DNA of 64,000 nucleotides from Mongoliibacter ruber (GTDB lineage: Bacteria; Bacteroidota; Bacteroidia; Cytophagales; Cyclobacteriaceae): positions 124,001 to 188,000 of the forward strand of contig NZ_PVTR01000001.1 in NCBI RefSeq assembly GCF_003003005.1, in the 5' to 3' direction. Positions 33,887 through 43,016 of this stretch are shown here, in pieces. The notes under the pieces were generated by a model. It ran no database searches. It saw only the letters and a list, made by a program, of their open reading frames with translations, and was not told where the DNA came from. Numbering within the stretch: the first letter of the stretch is position 1; each line of letters begins with the position of its first letter. Both the position numbers and the translations under genes were made by a program.

Positions 33887-34648
33887 CTAAAGCTTCCTCA
33901 CCCAAATATTCCTAAACTTTACCAAATCTCCATGGTCCTGCAGCTTGATTGGCAATGCATCATCATGCGCCTTGTAATTTGGTATTCCTATGTATTCAGT
34001 TGGCCCTTTGATTTCAGTGTTGTTTTGTACCAAAACTCCATTGTGAACAACCGTTACCCTTGCAGGTGCCACCACCATGCCGTCAGAGTTGAATCTTGGA
34101 GCTGTAAAATAAATGTCATAGGTATTCCATTCTCCCGGCTTTTTCATAGCATTGACCAATGGAGGTGTTTGCTTGTAAATGCTGGCGGCCTGTCCGTTGG
34201 AGTAAGTACGGCTCTCATAAGAATCAAGCACTTGAACTTCATAATGTGACATCAGAAAAATACCTGAATTGCCTCTTCCCTGACCTTCACCTTTGATTTC
34301 GGTTGGAGCTGACCATTCTATATGCAATTGCATGTCCCCAAATTTTTCTTTGGTTTGTATATCACCGGTTCTTGGTGTGACTGTCATGACGCCATCTTCC
34401 AATTTCCAAGGGGCTGGGCTACTTTCATCTTTCGCAGAAACGAAATTATCCAAATTTTTCCCATCAAATATGACAATGGCATCAGATGGCGGCATAGTAT
34501 TTTGATCACCTGGAGTAACTTGTCTTACCACCGGTTCCCAGAATTCTGTTGCTTCTGGTGGCAGTTTGATATCTTTCTGTTGGGAAAAAGCTGGAAGCGA
34601 AACAATTAGTCCCACTGCAACTAATGGAAATGTCAAAATTCTGTTCAT
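33887..34648 (-). CDS. DUF1080 (3-keto-disaccharide hydrolase-like) exported protein
   Basis: A 253-aa protein with a Sec signal peptide (cleavage near PAFSQ, residue 22). The mature part is the DUF1080 concanavalin-like beta-sandwich: IVIFDGKNLDNFVSAKDESSPAPWKLEDG in segments, then GDMQLHIEWSAP, GNSGIFLMSHYEVQVLDSYES and PGEWNTYDIYFTAPRF. Such proteins hydrolyse 3-keto-glycosides or bind glycans in Bacteroidota. One is often next to a Gfo/Idh enzyme, but here that gene is 14 kb away. It acts in the periplasm or at the surface. Confidence 0.85.
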   Translation of the reverse strand: MNRILTFPLVAVGLIVSLPAFSQQKDIKLPPEATEFWEPVVRQVTPGDQNTMPPSDAIVIFDGKNLDNFVSAKDESSPAPWKLEDGVMTVTPRTGDIQTKEKFGDMQLHIEWSAPTEIKGEGQGRGNSGIFLMSHYEVQVLDSYESRTYSNGQAASIYKQTPPLVNAMKKPGEWNTYDIYFTAPRFNSDGMVVAPARVTVVHNGVLVQNNTEIKGPTEYIGIPNYKAHDDALPIKLQDHGDLVKFRNIWVRKL

Positions 34649-34773
34649 AGGTTTAACGGTTATTTTTAAAACGGCTTCAAATTAAGTCAATTCCGAACTA
34701 TTCAAAAGCCGTTAATGGATTTTCGTTTTATCCTGCCTGTTTTTCGGGTTAGTTTTAGTACAAATTCAATCTT

Positions 34774-37314
34774 ATGAAAAAACTCTTACTCACCTATTTA
34801 TTCAGCATTTGCCTGTTTTTTGTTTCGCAGGCCCAGACTGACTATTATTTTCCGGATGAAAATTTCGATTCCTCTGTCCCAAGTCCTGAATCTTTTTTGG
34901 GATATGAAATCGGGGAATGGCACACCAGGTATGACCGATTGGTGGCATATTTCGAAAAATTGGCTGAGGTCTCTCCAATGGCTGAACTCCAAACAATCGG
35001 CTATACCAATCAATTGAGGCCTTTGGTAGTGCTCGTCATAAGCCGACAGGAAAACATACAGAACCTGGATGGCATCAGAGAAAATCATCTCAAGTTGGTA
35101 GATCCTAGCCAAAGCCTTCCTGACGTATCAGCAATGCCGGCAATCATCAACCTTGCCTACAGTGTTCACGGGAATGAACCTTCCGGTGGCGAGGCATCCA
35201 TATTAACGGCTTATTGGCTCTTGGCCTCACAATCTGAACTTGCCGGGCAAATCAGAAACAATGCCGTGGTGATGATAGACCCAGCCATCAATCCTGATGG
35301 AAGAGATCGCCATACCAATTGGGCCAATATGCACAAAGGCTTCCCTCCTGTGGCTGATCCCCTGGACAGAGAGCACAATGAAATATGGCCTTCTGGACGT
35401 GTCAATCATTATTGGTTTGATTTGAACAGGGATTGGTTGCCATTGGCACATGTAGAATTGCAAAAAAAGATCGAATGGTACCACACTTGGTATCCTAATG
35501 TGGTAGGCGATTTCCATGAAATGGGTACCAACAGTACTTATTTCTTTGAGCCAACCAAACCATTTAGTAGTGAAAACCCTGTAGTGCCTCGCAAAAATTA
35601 CGAAGACATCAACAGCAAGTTTGCTTCTTATTTTGCTAAGGCTCTAGATGATATTGGTTCATTGTATTGGACTAAAGAAGTGTTTGACAACTCATACCCA
35701 GGATATGGGTCAACATATCCCGATATTCAGGGAGGACTTGGTCTTGTATTCGAGCAGGGATCGTCCCGTGGGCATATTCAGGCTTCTCAGAGGGGAGAGA
35801 TTACTTTTGCATTTACCATTCGCAATCAACTTAAGACCTCCATTGCGACTATGGAAGCAGGGGTGAATGAAAGAGAATACATGCATAGGTATCTGAGGGA
35901 GTTTTTCCAAACTGCCATATCTGAGGCAAATTCCTCCAAAACCAAATCGTACGTATTTGGAGACCCTTATGATGAGTCAAGAAACAGACTTTTCCTGCAA
36001 CTTCTTTTGGACCATAAAATTAAGGTTTATGAAAATGATAGGGATCTTAGCATTGGCGGACAAAAATTCGCCAAAGGTAAATCCTATGTGGTTCCTACCG
36101 CCCAACCACAATATAGAATGGTAAGAAGTATGTTTGAAAAAGTGACAGAATTTGCTGATTCTGTTTTTTATGATGCATCTTCATGGACTATGGCTTTGGC
36201 CTATGGTATCCCCTATGCTGACCAAACGGTAAGCAATCTTGGAGAAGAATTGTCAACCTTGCCAACTCAAGAATTACATTTCCCTGAAGGTGGCAAGTAT
36301 GTAGCCTATTTGGTCGATTGGTCAGATTATTTTGCCCCGAAATTCTTGCATCATCTGCAGTCTTCAGGAGTGCATGTGGAGACTTCAGCACTTTCTTTTA
36401 CTTCAAACACTGAAACCGGTGAAAGAGAGTTTCCCGCCGGAACTTTAGTGATTCCAACAGCTTTCCAGTCCATGGATCATGATGATTTGAGAAAAAAAAT
36501 AAAAGAATCAGCTGCGGCATCTGGCGTTCACGTATTTGCAACAGGAACAGGTTTTTCTGTCAAAGGAATTGATTTGGGCAGCAACAATGTCTCAGCTGTA
36601 CAAACCCCAAAAGTAATCATGTTGATAGGTCAAGGTACTTCGCAATATGAAGCTGGTGAAATCTGGCATTTGATGGATACCAAAGTAGGAATGCCCATCA
36701 GTAAAGTGGACATCAGTATGTTCGGCAGGGTAAATATGTACGATTACAACACCCTGATTCTTCCCTCAGGTAATTACTCAGGACTTTCCTCAGCTCAGAT
36801 TTCCCATATTAAAGATTGGCTAAACAGAGGTGGTACGATCATTTCTGTAAGGATGGCCAGTCAGTGGTTGCAGGCTCAGGAGATTGTCAAAGAAGAGTAT
36901 CTTGCTGGAGAAAATGATGAAGACCCCTCATTTGTTCCCTTCGCTTCAAGAAGAGATTTTGAAGGTGCTAAAGCTATCGGTGGCAGTATTTATCAGGCCA
37001 GACTCGACAACAGCCACCCATTAGGGTATGGCTACAGGACTGAAGAAATACCTGTTTATAGAAACTCGACTATTTTCTTCAAACCTTCAAAGGACAAATA
37101 CCAAACACCTGTAAAGTATACAGAGAACCCACTTTTGGGAGGTTATATTTCCAGATCAAATCTGGAAAAAATCAAACAAAGCGCAAGTGTATTGGTCAGT
37201 CCTGTAGGTCGGGGAAGAGTTATCCATTTTGTTGATAACCCCAACTTCAGGGGGACATGGTTTGGAACTAATAAGCTCTTCTTCAATGCAATTTTCTTTG
37301 GAGATAAGATATGA
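34774..37314 (+). CDS. M14 family zinc carboxypeptidase, exported
   Basis: An 846-aa protein with a Sec signal peptide (cleavage near SQAQ, residue 21). M14 catalytic domain (about 45-345): zinc ligands His132 and Glu135 in SVHGNEPSGG, third ligand His248 in DFHEMGTNS and catalytic Glu327 in VFEQGSSRG. The C-terminal half (about 350-840) is a DJ-1/GATase-like region: KVIMLIGQGTSQYEAGEIWHL in parts, ILPSGNYSGL and a final beta sandwich-like segment. This long architecture is frequent in Cytophagales. It probably digests peptides outside the cell. Confidence 0.87.
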   Translation: MKKLLLTYLFSICLFFVSQAQTDYYFPDENFDSSVPSPESFLGYEIGEWHTRYDRLVAYFEKLAEVSPMAELQTIGYTNQLRPLVVLVISRQENIQNLDGIRENHLKLVDPSQSLPDVSAMPAIINLAYSVHGNEPSGGEASILTAYWLLASQSELAGQIRNNAVVMIDPAINPDGRDRHTNWANMHKGFPPVADPLDREHNEIWPSGRVNHYWFDLNRDWLPLAHVELQKKIEWYHTWYPNVVGDFHEMGTNSTYFFEPTKPFSSENPVVPRKNYEDINSKFASYFAKALDDIGSLYWTKEVFDNSYPGYGSTYPDIQGGLGLVFEQGSSRGHIQASQRGEITFAFTIRNQLKTSIATMEAGVNEREYMHRYLREFFQTAISEANSSKTKSYVFGDPYDESRNRLFLQLLLDHKIKVYENDRDLSIGGQKFAKGKSYVVPTAQPQYRMVRSMFEKVTEFADSVFYDASSWTMALAYGIPYADQTVSNLGEELSTLPTQELHFPEGGKYVAYLVDWSDYFAPKFLHHLQSSGVHVETSALSFTSNTETGEREFPAGTLVIPTAFQSMDHDDLRKKIKESAAASGVHVFATGTGFSVKGIDLGSNNVSAVQTPKVIMLIGQGTSQYEAGEIWHLMDTKVGMPISKVDISMFGRVNMYDYNTLILPSGNYSGLSSAQISHIKDWLNRGGTIISVRMASQWLQAQEIVKEEYLAGENDEDPSFVPFASRRDFEGAKAIGGSIYQARLDNSHPLGYGYRTEEIPVYRNSTIFFKPSKDKYQTPVKYTENPLLGGYISRSNLEKIKQSASVLVSPVGRGRVIHFVDNPNFRGTWFGTNKLFFNAIFFGDKI

Positions 37315-37687
37315 AGCATTATTTGTGATCATCAAAGCTTATTTAAGCAATATTCATCAGTTATATTTTGAGATATATGATTATCCGCAATCATGCCACT
37401 AATCAATTAAACGAGGGTTTTTTGGCAAAGGGATATTCTTAGATACTGGATATTTATAGATATTGGATCTAAAACTTTGATTTACTCTTGAATTTGATCC
37501 TATCGGAAAATTAGTGGATAGAAATTTTCACATTGAATTGATGTGTTTTACTGATTTAATATTCCTGTCCTCATTTTTCTCTTGCAAAAGGTGCAGTCCA
37601 TGGCTTGGGCTGCACCTTTTTTTGTTTTTAGGCAGGATGAAAGGTTTCTCCTAAAAATTCGTGAAATTTGCAATAAAATTATAGCCC
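37315..37687 (+). other. Long 3' gap before the radical SAM gene, with a repeat and a terminator
   Basis: 373 bp without a convincing gene. A short duplication, AGATACTGGATAT (37441-37453) with AGATATTGGATCT (37458-37470), 11 of 13 identical, recalls the other degenerate repeat tracts. A strong terminator at 37586-37628 lies 270 bp after the M14 stop. Either the peptidase mRNA has a long 3' end, or a small RNA is encoded here. A reading frame at 37582-37866 is not credible, since it crosses the terminator and the radical SAM start. Confidence 0.4.
37586..37628 (+). terminator. Strong intrinsic terminator
   Basis: An 11-bp stem (37586-37596 with 37610-37620) and a T-rich tail to 37628. It is 60 bp upstream of the radical SAM gene. 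Confidence 0.85.
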
Positions 37688-39892
37688 GTGTCTATTTCAG
37701 TACTTCTTCTTACTCCGCCTTTTACGCAACTCAATACCCCCTACCCTGCCACCGCTTATATCAAAGGTTTTTTGAATACGATTCAAGTACCGTCCGTGCA
37801 GGCCGATTTGGGTATTTCAGTAATCTTGAAAATCTTTTCTCAAAAAGGTCTAATCAGGGTTTTTGAAACCATTGAGGCAAAAAATATTTCCCAAGTTTCC
37901 AAGAATGCCAAGAGGATAATCCGTCTGAAAGAAGAGTACCTTTCCACCATAGACCCCGTGGTCAGTTTTTTACAATTTCAAAACCCCACCTTAGCATACA
38001 ATATCTGCGAAGGTGATTTTCTTCCTCAAGCTTCCAGGTTTGATCAATTGGATGATTTGGAATGGGCCTTCGGGACGTCCGGCATGCAAGACAAAGCCAG
38101 GCATTTGGCCACCTTATACCTAGAGGATTTGGGAGACCTGATTCAGGAATGCCTTGACGCTAACTTTGGCTTCAGTAGGTATGCAGAACGTCTGGGAAGG
38201 TCGGCAGTACGCTTTGACCCTATAGAGGAAGCCCTACAAAGTGAAGCCAGCTTTACAGATCAGTTTTTATTTGAAACGCTGAATGAGTTATTGGCAACAA
38301 AACATTACGACCTGATTTGTTTCTCCGTACCATTCCCTGGCAATCTATATGCAGCGCTACGTGCTGGTAAATTTATCAAAGAAAATTACCCACACATTAA
38401 AATTGCTATGGGAGGTGGTTACCCAAATACTGAGCTCAGGTCTTTGAAGGAGCCAAGAGTTTTTCAATACGTCGATTTTATCACATTGGATGATGGAGAA
38501 CAGCCATTGACTTGTCTTTTGGAATTTTTGGAGGGAAAAAGGGAGTATAATCACTTGAAGCGGACCTTTATGCTGGTCGATGGTGAAGTCATTTACATCA
38601 ATGCAGCCAAGGAAAGGGATGTCCCTTTCAGCAAAACAGGTACGCCGGATTATACAGGACTTCCACTGAAAAAATACCTATCTGTATTGGAAATGGCTAA
38701 CCCCATGCATAGGTTATGGTCTGATGGACGTTGGAATAAACTGACTATGGCCCATGGTTGCTACTGGAAAAAATGCTCTTTTTGTGATATTTCCTTGGAC
38801 TACATCCAAAACTATGAGCCTGTCAGTGCTGCCTTGATCTGCGATAGGATTGAAGAACTTATTGCACAGACAGGTGAAACCGGTTTTCACTTTGTTGATG
38901 AAGCTGCACCTCCTGCCTTGATGCGTGAATTGGCTTTGGAAATTATTAAGAGAAAGATTTCAATTACCTGGTGGACCAATATCCGCTTCGAAGAGCGCTT
39001 TACGCATGATTTATGTAGGTTGCTTAAGGCTTCAGGTTGTATTGCGGTTTCCGGTGGCTTGGAGGTTGCATCTGACCGTTTATTGCTTAAGATGCAAAAA
39101 GGGGTTACAGTTTCCCAGGTAGCAAGGGTGGCTCACAATTTTACCTCTTCCGGCATAATGGTACATGCCTACCTGATGTATGGTTTTCCTACACAGACCG
39201 CACAGGAAACCATTGACAGCTTGGAAATGGTGCGACAGCTTTTTATGAATAATGTCTTGCAATCTGGATTCTGGCATTTGTTTGCTATGACATCTCATGC
39301 TCCTATTGGAAAGAACCCTGAAGCTTTTGGAGTAGTCAAAATAGGTCCGGAGAAGGGGCTGTTTGCCGACAATGACTTGGCGCATGAAGATCCCACTGGT
39401 GCAGATCATGAAATGTTTAGTGAGGGATTAAAGAAAGCCTTATTCAACTACATGCACGGAGTAGGTTTTGAATTTTCTCTTCAAGAATGGTTTGGGTTCA
39501 AAGTTCCAAAAACAAGTGTTCCTAAAAATTTCATCTATAGGGCCGTTGAAGATCATGTTCCTAGCGTTCTGAGACCAAATCAAAAAGCTATTTGGCTTGG
39601 AAAAGCACCTGAACTGGAGCAATTTTACACCAATAAAAAAGGAAAAAAGAGAGAGCATTGGAAATTATTGTTTTATGGGAAGTCCCAAACACAAGAATTG
39701 AAAATCGATAAAGAAACAGGGGAGAAAATTATTTACTTGGTTAACAACTGTAAGCCCATTTTGGGTAAAAAGGAACAATCTGTCAACCAATTTCAAAAAG
39801 AAATGGAAGAGCAAAACATAGGAGAATTTGAAGCATTTTTAGGGTCAGAACTGTTCACAGTTTTGCAGGAAGAAGGCTTTCTTTTGGTATAG
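37688..39892 (+). CDS. B12-binding radical SAM protein with CX4CX2C cluster
   Basis: A 734-aa protein. The N-terminus (about 1-260) carries the cobalamin-binding-like domain: LLLTPPFTQLNTPYPATAYI in parts, FSVPFPGNLYAALRAGKFI and MGGGYPNTELR and DFITLDDGEQPL. The radical SAM core (about 345-560) has the cluster motif GCYWKKCSFCD, i.e. CX4CX2C rather than CX3CX2C, then GFHFVDEAAPP and VSGGLEVASDRLLLKMQKGV. The C-terminal about 170 residues include RSH-free segments rich in Lys. This resembles a Bacteroidota family of no known product. The ATG at 37688 begins a hydrophobic strand typical of the family. Confidence 0.8.
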   Translation: MSISVLLLTPPFTQLNTPYPATAYIKGFLNTIQVPSVQADLGISVILKIFSQKGLIRVFETIEAKNISQVSKNAKRIIRLKEEYLSTIDPVVSFLQFQNPTLAYNICEGDFLPQASRFDQLDDLEWAFGTSGMQDKARHLATLYLEDLGDLIQECLDANFGFSRYAERLGRSAVRFDPIEEALQSEASFTDQFLFETLNELLATKHYDLICFSVPFPGNLYAALRAGKFIKENYPHIKIAMGGGYPNTELRSLKEPRVFQYVDFITLDDGEQPLTCLLEFLEGKREYNHLKRTFMLVDGEVIYINAAKERDVPFSKTGTPDYTGLPLKKYLSVLEMANPMHRLWSDGRWNKLTMAHGCYWKKCSFCDISLDYIQNYEPVSAALICDRIEELIAQTGETGFHFVDEAAPPALMRELALEIIKRKISITWWTNIRFEERFTHDLCRLLKASGCIAVSGGLEVASDRLLLKMQKGVTVSQVARVAHNFTSSGIMVHAYLMYGFPTQTAQETIDSLEMVRQLFMNNVLQSGFWHLFAMTSHAPIGKNPEAFGVVKIGPEKGLFADNDLAHEDPTGADHEMFSEGLKKALFNYMHGVGFEFSLQEWFGFKVPKTSVPKNFIYRAVEDHVPSVLRPNQKAIWLGKAPELEQFYTNKKGKKREHWKLLFYGKSQTQELKIDKETGEKIIYLVNNCKPILGKKEQSVNQFQKEMEEQNIGEFEAFLGSELFTVLQEEGFLLV

Positions 39893-39915
39893 AATCTTCT
39901 CTTGAATCCAATAAA

Positions 39916-39945
39916 AAAACCCAGCCTAGAAGACTGGGTTTTCAC
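39916..39945. terminator. Intrinsic terminator after the radical SAM gene
   Basis: AAAACCCAG (39916-39924) pairs with CTGGGTTTT (39934-39942). A-run and T-run flank it, so it can work in both directions and may also stop the tRNA transcript from the right. Confidence 0.75.
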
Positions 39946-40042
39946 TCACTTTAACCACTAACAACCATAAAACAAATTCTTCATGCAATGGGCTGAAAAC
40001 AGCCTCAGAACACTCAGAACGATGAAAAACATCAATTTGTTG

Positions 40043-40114
40043 TAGTCGATACGGGAATCGAACCCGTGTTTCATCCGTGAAAGGGATGCGTCCTAACCCC
40101 TAGACGAATCGACC
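40043..40114 (-). tRNA. tRNA-Glu (anticodon TTC), copy 1
   Basis: 72 nt. Acceptor stem GGTCGAT pairs with ATCGACT through a G1-U72 wobble, discriminator A. D-arm contains TCTAGGGGTTAGGA; the anticodon loop CTTTCAC gives TTC, which reads GAA/GAG; the T-arm is ACGGGTTCGATTCCCGT. No encoded CCA. Identical in sequence to the copy at 40156-40227. Confidence 0.96.
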
Positions 40115-40116
40115 AT

Positions 40117-40152
40117 TCAAAAAGAAAACACTGAAAGGTGGTCCAGTGTTTT
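40117..40152 (-). terminator. Terminator-like hairpin between the two tRNA-Glu genes
   Basis: AAAACACTG (40125-40133) pairs with CAGTGTTTT (40144-40152), followed on the minus strand by TTTTCTTTTTG. It lies 3 bp 3' of the upstream tRNA copy, so it may end or process that transcript. Confidence 0.6.
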
Positions 40153-40155
40153 TTG

Positions 40156-40227
40156 TAGTCGATACGGGAATCGAACCCGTGTTTCATCCGTGAAAGGGAT
40201 GCGTCCTAACCCCTAGACGAATCGACC
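40156..40227 (-). tRNA. tRNA-Glu (anticodon TTC), copy 2
   Basis: 72 nt, identical base for base to the other copy, with the same G1-U72 pair and TTC anticodon. It is the upstream gene of the tandem. The 42-bp spacer holds a terminator-like hairpin. Confidence 0.96.
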
Positions 40228-40422
40228 ATTTGATGGTATTGGGGAACCTCTTTTTCGAAAGGTGATGCAAATATAGAGGCTTAATTTCACAATGCAAAAC
40301 CCAGCCAAAAAATATTTGGTTTCTTCTCCCAATCCACTGAAAATTAGCGTGAAAAAAAATTCTTAGTCATTGCCCCTCAACTTTCCTATTTTCGCATTGC
40401 GTTTAAAAGTACCTTTTATCAG

Positions 40423-41415
40423 ATGAAAAACAAAAGAGTTGCAGTCAATGGCTGTGGTAGAATTGGCCGATTGGCCATTAAATTAATTTTAGAAAAAGAA
40501 GGCATAGATCTAGTCGCGGTAAATGACCTCATTGATCCAGAGACTTTGGCTCACCTGATACAGTATGATTCCATTCATGGCAAATATCCACATAAGGTAG
40601 AAGTAGTCAACGGTGATATTGTCACGAAAGGAAAGACCATTAAAATTTTTGCAGAGAAAGATCCATCAAGAATCCCTTGGGCTGACTTGGATATTGATAT
40701 TGTCTTAGAGTCTACTGGCAGATTTACTGAAAGAAAATTGGCTGAAGGACATTTGAAAGCTGGAGCGAAGAAAGTGATCATTACTGCTCCAGCTAAGGAT
40801 GAAGGAGTTCCAACTGTCGTTCTAGGCGTTAACCAAACGGTGCTAGAGCAAGAATCTGATATCATTTCAAATGCTTCATGCACCACCAACTGCCTGGCGC
40901 CGATGGTGAAAATCCTGGATGATCATTTTGGAATTGTGAAGGGATTTGTATCTACTGTGCACTCTTATACCAATGACCAAAACCTACATGATGCACCCCA
41001 CAGAGATTTGCGTCGTGCCCGCGCCGCTGCATATTCAATTATTCCAACTACGACACATGCTGCGAAAGCGATGGAAATCGTCCTTCCCCACCTCAAAGGC
41101 AGGATAGAAGCTTCTGCAATGCGTGTTCCTGTTCCTGATGGTTCCTTGACTGACTTGATTGTAGAATTGTCTCAGGACACCACCACAGATGAGGTAAATG
41201 CTGTGTTTAAAAAGGCAGCGGAAGGAGATTTAAAAGGAATTCTGGAATACGAAGAAGCACCTATAGTTTCTATTGACATCATTGGAAATCCACACTCTTG
41301 TATTTTTGATGCCGGACTGACTTCTGCAAAGGGAAATTTGGTGAAAATAGTAGGATGGTATGACAATGAAGCCGGTTATGCCAACAGATTGGTGGATTTG
41401 ATACAGTTGATATAA
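40423..41415 (+). CDS. gap: Glyceraldehyde-3-phosphate dehydrogenase, type I
   Basis: A 330-aa glycolytic enzyme. NAD-binding NGCGRIGRLAIK and Asp35, which favours NAD over NADP. The active site is Cys153 in SNASCTTNCLAP. The S-loop and phosphate sites are HSYTNDQNLHDAPHRDLRRARAA in parts, RVPVPDGSLTD and the C-terminal WYDNEAGYANRLVDL. Upstream lies a possible -7 box TACCTTTT 9 bp before the ATG. Next is a convergent HPt gene after 9 bp. Confidence 0.95.
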   Translation: MKNKRVAVNGCGRIGRLAIKLILEKEGIDLVAVNDLIDPETLAHLIQYDSIHGKYPHKVEVVNGDIVTKGKTIKIFAEKDPSRIPWADLDIDIVLESTGRFTERKLAEGHLKAGAKKVIITAPAKDEGVPTVVLGVNQTVLEQESDIISNASCTTNCLAPMVKILDDHFGIVKGFVSTVHSYTNDQNLHDAPHRDLRRARAAAYSIIPTTTHAAKAMEIVLPHLKGRIEASAMRVPVPDGSLTDLIVELSQDTTTDEVNAVFKKAAEGDLKGILEYEEAPIVSIDIIGNPHSCIFDAGLTSAKGNLVKIVGWYDNEAGYANRLVDLIQLI

Positions 41416-41424
41416 AGACTTAAG

Positions 41425-41790
41425 TCAGGCCTCATCCTCGATGTCAGTGACATGAGGCCTGACGTAATCAATGGCATCTTCTACTGCGTCCAAAAATTTA
41501 TCAAAATGCTCCATAAAGGCTTCATTGAAACCTTGATTTTCAATGATATCCTTTCCGTCTTGAATAATTTCATTCAACAAGATCATATCAAAAAGAGCGA
41601 GTGAAGGCTTGACTTTATGCCTGATTTCCTGAATGATAACTGTATCGTGATTGGCAGCTCCTTCTATGTATTTTTGCCGTAACTCCTGCAATGAAAAATA
41701 TATCGCCGAAATCAATTCCGCCTTAAATTCAGCGTCTCCTTCGGTCATCTCTTCGATTTTATCGAAACTTACAGGTGGTATTTGTTGCAT
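41425..41790 (-). CDS. HPt (histidine phosphotransfer) domain protein
   Basis: A 121-aa helical protein. The helical bundle has the phosphorelay block IRHKVKPSLALF with the likely phospho-accepting His58. Length matches a single HPt domain. No kinase or response regulator adjoins; the cognate pair lies elsewhere. It follows the flavoprotein gene by 1 bp, so the DUF853 ATPase, the flavoprotein and this HPt are probably one minus-strand operon. Confidence 0.72.
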   Translation of the reverse strand: MQQIPPVSFDKIEEMTEGDAEFKAELISAIYFSLQELRQKYIEGAANHDTVIIQEIRHKVKPSLALFDMILLNEIIQDGKDIIENQGFNEAFMEHFDKFLDAVEDAIDYVRPHVTDIEDEA

Positions 41791-41791
41791 G

Positions 41792-43012
41792 CTATATTGG
41801 ATGATTCACATTAACACCAGCTAGGTATCCGGTACTCCAAGCAGCCTGAAAGTTGAAACCGCCCGTAATTCCATCAATATTCAATACCTCTCCGGCAAAA
41901 AACAAATCTTTTACGATTTTGCTTTCCATTGTCTCAGGATCAACTTCTGATAATTCTACCCCTCCTGCCGTCACGAATTCTTCTTTGAAAGTTGTTTTGC
42001 CTTTGACGCCAACAATATAACAAAAAAGATTTTGAACCATTCTATTAAATTGCTTTTTTGGGATGTCCTGCCAAAGTAGGTTTTCATTGATTTCTGCCAC
42101 TTGGGTCAAGTGCTCCCACAACCTCCCAGGTAATTCAAACAAAGGGTTTGTCGCTATTTTCTTTTTGGGATGTTGGTTTTTAAAATTTGTCAGTTGGTTT
42201 TGAATATCATTTTCTGAAGTAGAAGCCACCCACCTGATGTGTGCATTGGCTTGATAAGCATGATCATAGAGCCATTCTGCTCCAAAAGCTGAAAGTTTTA
42301 ATACTGCCGGCCCACTGACTCCCCAATGAGTAATTAACAAAGGGCCTTCATAAGATAACTTGGTTCCTTCTAACCTTACATGAGCATTTGGTACGGAAAT
42401 GCCCATTAGTTTTCTCAAAGGCTCTGTAGGTGTATTAAAAGTAAACAATGAAGGAATGGGGGGGACTATGCTGTGGCCCAATTCCTTGATAAACTCAAAA
42501 CCTTCCTTTTTGGGGTTTCCTCCCGAGCACAAGATCAATCGGTCAAAATTCAATTGCCTCTTGCCATCGCTTACTTCAAAACCTTGATGATTCTTTGCTA
42601 TTTTTTGGACATTAAAACTTTTGATAATGGTCACATTTTTGGTTTCAGCCTCTTTTTCCAAAGCGTCAATTATTGTTTGGGAACTATCAGATACGGGAAA
42701 CATTCTCCCGTCTCCTTCTGTTTTTGTTTTGACGTTCCTGCTTTCAAACCACTCGATGGTGTCGTTGACTGAAAAGTGCTTAAACACTTTTTTAAGGAAT
42801 TTTTCTCCTCTAGGATAATTTTTAACCAGTTTAGAAATTTCTCTTGCATCATGCGTCACGTTGCATCTTCCACCACCTGAGACTTTAACCTTCGCCAATG
42901 TCTTGGAAGTTTTTTCTAAAATACTCACCTGCGCACCACTTTGGGCGGCATGTATGGCTGCAAAATACCCAGCTGCACCAGCTCCTATAATTCCTACCTT
43001 CAATTCACCCAC
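41792..43012 (-). CDS. HI0933/BaiN family NAD(P)/FAD-dependent flavoprotein
   Basis: A 406-aa cytosolic flavoprotein. FAD-binding GIIGAGAAGYFAAIHAAQSG, the family block KVSGGGRCNVTHD, then RLILCSGGNPKKEG and C-terminal KDLFFAGEVLNIDGITGGFNFQAAWSTG. BaiN in Clostridium takes part in bile-acid 7-dehydroxylation, but most HI0933 relatives have no assigned reaction. It sits in an operon between the ATPase and the HPt gene (gaps of 4 and 1 bp). Confidence 0.88.
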   Translation of the reverse strand: MGELKVGIIGAGAAGYFAAIHAAQSGAQVSILEKTSKTLAKVKVSGGGRCNVTHDAREISKLVKNYPRGEKFLKKVFKHFSVNDTIEWFESRNVKTKTEGDGRMFPVSDSSQTIIDALEKEAETKNVTIIKSFNVQKIAKNHQGFEVSDGKRQLNFDRLILCSGGNPKKEGFEFIKELGHSIVPPIPSLFTFNTPTEPLRKLMGISVPNAHVRLEGTKLSYEGPLLITHWGVSGPAVLKLSAFGAEWLYDHAYQANAHIRWVASTSENDIQNQLTNFKNQHPKKKIATNPLFELPGRLWEHLTQVAEINENLLWQDIPKKQFNRMVQNLFCYIVGVKGKTTFKEEFVTAGGVELSEVDPETMESKIVKDLFFAGEVLNIDGITGGFNFQAAWSTGYLAGVNVNHPI

Positions 43013-43016
43013 TACT

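Noticed and set aside
37582-37866. Short frame over the terminator before the radical SAM gene
   Set aside because: It crosses a strong terminator and the supported radical SAM start.
40043-40227. CRISPR-like repeat pair
   Set aside because: The two identical 72-nt units fold as tRNA-Glu; a 42-bp spacer between two units is not an array.
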